This document shows, in pieces, positions 62,459-64,000 of a stretch of DNA of 64,000 nt. Within the stretch, counting starts at the first letter, position 1; every line of letters starts with the position of its first letter. The notes beneath the pieces were generated by a model, which made no database searches, was not told the origin of the DNA, and saw nothing but the letters and a program-made list of their open reading frames with translations. Made by a program: the position numbers and the translations under genes. Source of the DNA: Candidatus Rhabdochlamydia oedothoracis (lineage in GTDB: Bacteria; Chlamydiota; Chlamydiia; Chlamydiales; Rhabdochlamydiaceae); NCBI RefSeq assembly GCF_019453995.1, contig NZ_CP075587.1:930001-994000 (forward strand), written 5' to 3'.

Positions 62459-62493
62459 ATCGAGCAAGCTTAAATAATCTTGCTCGATTTTTG
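62459..62493 (+). terminator. Rho-independent terminator of the hctB-like gene
   Basis: ATCGAGCAAG / CTTGCTCGAT stem with a 10-nt loop, then TTTTTG. Lies 21 nt after the stop and just before the convergent nitroreductase stop. Confidence 0.85.
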
Positions 62494-63093
62494 TTAAGAG
62501 AATTTGCCTTCTTGTGCAATTTCTGAAATGGGCTTTCTTGTACTAGGTTTTTCTTTTTGTTGCAATTCTTCTGAAAGTAAGGTGAAAGGAGCTCTTTTTC
62601 CAATAGCAACAAGTTCTTCTACTTGATAGTTATCCGGAATATTTAAGGATACTTGAGCTTGTTCATAGTCAAAACCTTCCATGCCATGTACAACCAATCC
62701 GCGCCAAGCTCCTTCTAATGCCATGCACATCCAAGCAGCACCTGTGTCAAAACTATGTGTGCGACATGGTTTACGATTATGTTTAAAATACTTATCAGAA
62801 ATCATTAAAAGCAGTACGGAAGCATTTTTTGTCCAAGATTGATTGAAGGGGATCATTAGGTCAAAAAATAAAGACCAATCTGGATGATTTCTTTTAGCGT
62901 ATAAAAAGCGCCAAGGTTGATTGTTATAGGAAGAAGGAGCCCATCTAACTGCTTCAAATAAGGGAAATAGTTCCTCATCTGTAATTTCTTCTGCTGTCAT
63001 CGATCTAGGAGACCAGCGGTTAAGAATCAGCCCATGAATAGGATATTCTGCTTTTCTAATCTTTTGGACCTCTTCTTCAAAAGGATGACGCAT
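62494..63093 (-). CDS. Nitroreductase-family flavoprotein
   Basis: About 199 residues from the ATG at 63093, preceded by AGGAGT; the frame opens 8 codons earlier. Nitroreductase fold: N-R-W-S-P-R-S-M (FMN-binding R-x-S-x-R), E-A-V-R-W-A-P-S-S-Y-N-N-Q-P-W-R-F and the mid domain D-T-G-A-A-W-M-C-M-A-L-E-G-A-W-R-G-L, ending A-I-G-K-R-A. FMN-dependent NAD(P)H oxidoreductase; natural substrate not readable. Convergent with the hctB-like gene. Confidence 0.88.
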   Translation of the reverse strand: MRHPFEEEVQKIRKAEYPIHGLILNRWSPRSMTAEEITDEELFPLFEAVRWAPSSYNNQPWRFLYAKRNHPDWSLFFDLMIPFNQSWTKNASVLLLMISDKYFKHNRKPCRTHSFDTGAAWMCMALEGAWRGLVVHGMEGFDYEQAQVSLNIPDNYQVEELVAIGKRAPFTLLSEELQQKEKPSTRKPISEIAQEGKFS

Positions 63094-63139
63094 GACGATA
63101 CTCCTGTGTAAGATCATTATAAATATATTATTTTTTTTA

Positions 63140-63310
63140 AGCAGTTAAAAGAGCATTTATTTAATTTTTTAAATGCCTATAACTTTGCGAAAAGCTTGTA
63201 AAGCTCTAAAGGGATTGACACCAATTGAGCATATTATCAATAAGTTGGCAAAAAAAACCAAAAATTTTTAGAATTAACCCACTCCATCACACTTTGGGAC
63301 TAAACATCTT
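63140..63310 (+). pseudogene. 3' fragment of the integrase-core (IS481-like) element
   Basis: Closely matches 16440-16610 (Q-L-K-E-H-L region through A-Y-N-F-A-K, then L-T-P-I-E-H-I), with an extra base and stops. It ends AACATCTTA directly at the stop codon of the convergent UPF0136 gene. Confidence 0.7.
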
Positions 63311-63638
63311 AGCGAGCTTTAACCGTTTTGCGAATTTTTAAAGCAACAACGATTAATACGATTAAACTTAAAAGACTCATCATTCCAGCAGGGAAAAAAT
63401 GCAGGCTTTTTGCAAAGCGATGAGTAAAAAAGGCATCTAGGGTAAATATGAAGGCTAAAGCTATGTATTGTGCCAGCAATTTACCTCGAGCAATTGCATA
63501 AGAGAGCAGGAGCAATACAGACCCACATAATAATCCGGAGATAAGAGAAGCTGTACTAGAGGCTTTCCAGTGACCGACTAGCCCTCCAATCAAAATTAAT
63601 AAGCCATATATACTTAAAATCGATGCAGTGATTTTCAT
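63309..63638 (-). CDS. UPF0136/TMEM14-like small membrane protein
   Basis: 109 residues and four membrane spans with the UPF0136 pattern: I-Y-G-L-L-I-L-I-G-G-L-V-G-H-W-K-A-S-S-T-A-S-L-I-S-G at the N-terminus (quoted in parts), then L-L-L-L-S-Y and F-F-P-A-G-M-M-S. Function of the family in bacteria is unknown. Its last codons touch the IS fragment at 63140-63310, so the native C-terminus may have been altered. Good ribosome site (GGAGATAAC). Confidence 0.82.
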   Translation of the reverse strand: MKITASILSIYGLLILIGGLVGHWKASSTASLISGLLCGSVLLLLSYAIARGKLLAQYIALAFIFTLDAFFTHRFAKSLHFFPAGMMSLLSLIVLIVVALKIRKTVKAR

Positions 63639-63801
63639 AAGTTATCTCCTTCTCTAATGAAAAAAGAGTATACGAAATGGATTAATTTGCGCGCTACCTT
63701 GTTAATAAATATTTACTAATAATAATTAGAAAAAAATACAGGATTGCTTTCTTGATTTTGTTCACTAAATGAGATAAAATAAGGTAAATTTTTTTATTTC
63801 C

Positions 63802-64000
63802 ATGAAAACAAAAATACTAACCTCTAATCAGTTACATAAAGCAGCAATGCTTCTTTATCACGGACAGCTTGTAGCTATTCCTACAGAAACGGTCTATGGT
63901 CTGGCTGCTCTTATTTCTTCTGAATCAGCGCTCTCTTCTATTTTTGCAGTTAAAAAAAGACCTATGGACAATCCGCTTATTGTACACATTGCAAGTCTTA
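63802..64000 (+). CDS. Threonylcarbamoyl-AMP synthase (TsaC/Sua5/YrdC family), N-terminus only
   Basis: 66 codons to the window edge from the ATG at 63802. YrdC-domain signature: V-A-I-P-T-E-T-V-Y-G-L-A-A and K-K-R-P-M-D-N-P-L-I-V-H-I. The family makes L-threonylcarbamoyl-AMP for the t6A37 modification of tRNAs. Whether a Sua5 C-terminal domain follows cannot be seen. Confidence 0.9.
   Translation, partial: MKTKILTSNQLHKAAMLLYHGQLVAIPTETVYGLAALISSESALSSIFAVKKRPMDNPLIVHIASL

Overview
The window is AT-rich bacterial DNA that reads as the chromosome of a chlamydia-like intracellular bacterium (order Chlamydiales/Parachlamydiales). The heavy insertion-sequence load suggests a lineage such as Rhabdochlamydiaceae, but that family-level guess is inference from gene content only. 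Pointers are a short lysine/arginine-rich histone H1-like (HctB-type) gene, a PPi-type phosphofructokinase, sucA-sucB-lpd, a plant/chlamydia-like FabI, two paralogous XasA/GadC-type amino-acid antiporters, a class II type III secretion chaperone in a translocator-like cluster, and many secreted-looking orphan proteins.

Layout. 1-3.3 kb: end of an Mla-type lipid transporter, then a four-gene cluster resembling a type III secretion translocator operon (tip/coiled-coil protein, LcrH/SycD-like chaperone, two small hydrophobic proteins). 3.4-8.7 kb: tamB-tamA. 8.8-10.1 kb: hemL. 10.1-10.9 kb: IS relics. 10.9-15.6 kb: orphan membrane protein, nfeD-floA-small protein, FliO-like protein, HAD phosphatase, fabI. 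15.6-17.7 kb: IS relics. 17.8-20 kb: OsmC-like gene (apparently frameshifted), holA, RsmI-like methyltransferase. 20-27.9 kb: an IS graveyard (IS630, IS5, IS110/IS1111, IS1634-like, several nested) that encloses an iron-sulfur island (ferredoxin and a DUF1858-IscA fusion) bracketed by inverted copies of a miniature element. 27.9-33.1 kb: lpd-sucB-sucA (2-oxoglutarate dehydrogenase). 33.3-38.6 kb: a repeat-bearing orphan protein, ISAs1-, IS3/IS481-like and IS5-type elements, and a DUF202 protein. 38.6-41.5 kb: AsmA-like protein and a class III adenylate cyclase. 42.1-43.6 kb: a protein carrying the three signature boxes of eukaryotic ubiquitin-specific proteases (USP, peptidase C19). 43.8-49.8 kb: glmS, a thioesterase with a G10 tract at its start, methyltransferase plus permease, phosphodiesterase. 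49.8-53.5 kb: secreted protein with an internal duplication, coiled-coil protein, IS30 relic, tRNA-Leu(UAG). 53.6-61 kb: pfp, metallo-beta-lactamase fold hydrolase, methyltransferase, candidate structured RNA, rarA, second permease, a 42-residue His/Cys-rich peptide, secreted cyclophilin. 61-64 kb: ISAs1/IS1634-like relics, hctB-like gene, nitroreductase, UPF0136 membrane protein and the start of a TsaC/Sua5 gene.

How it fits together: core metabolism (TCA E1-E2-E3, heme, fatty acid and amino-sugar synthesis, glycolysis) and envelope genes (Mla, TamAB, AsmA-like) form conserved blocks. Between them sit orphan, probably host-directed genes and dead transposons. The most notable gene is the USP-like deubiquitinase candidate at 42073-43572, which lies directly downstream of a mosaic of IS ends, as expected for an acquired host-interaction factor.
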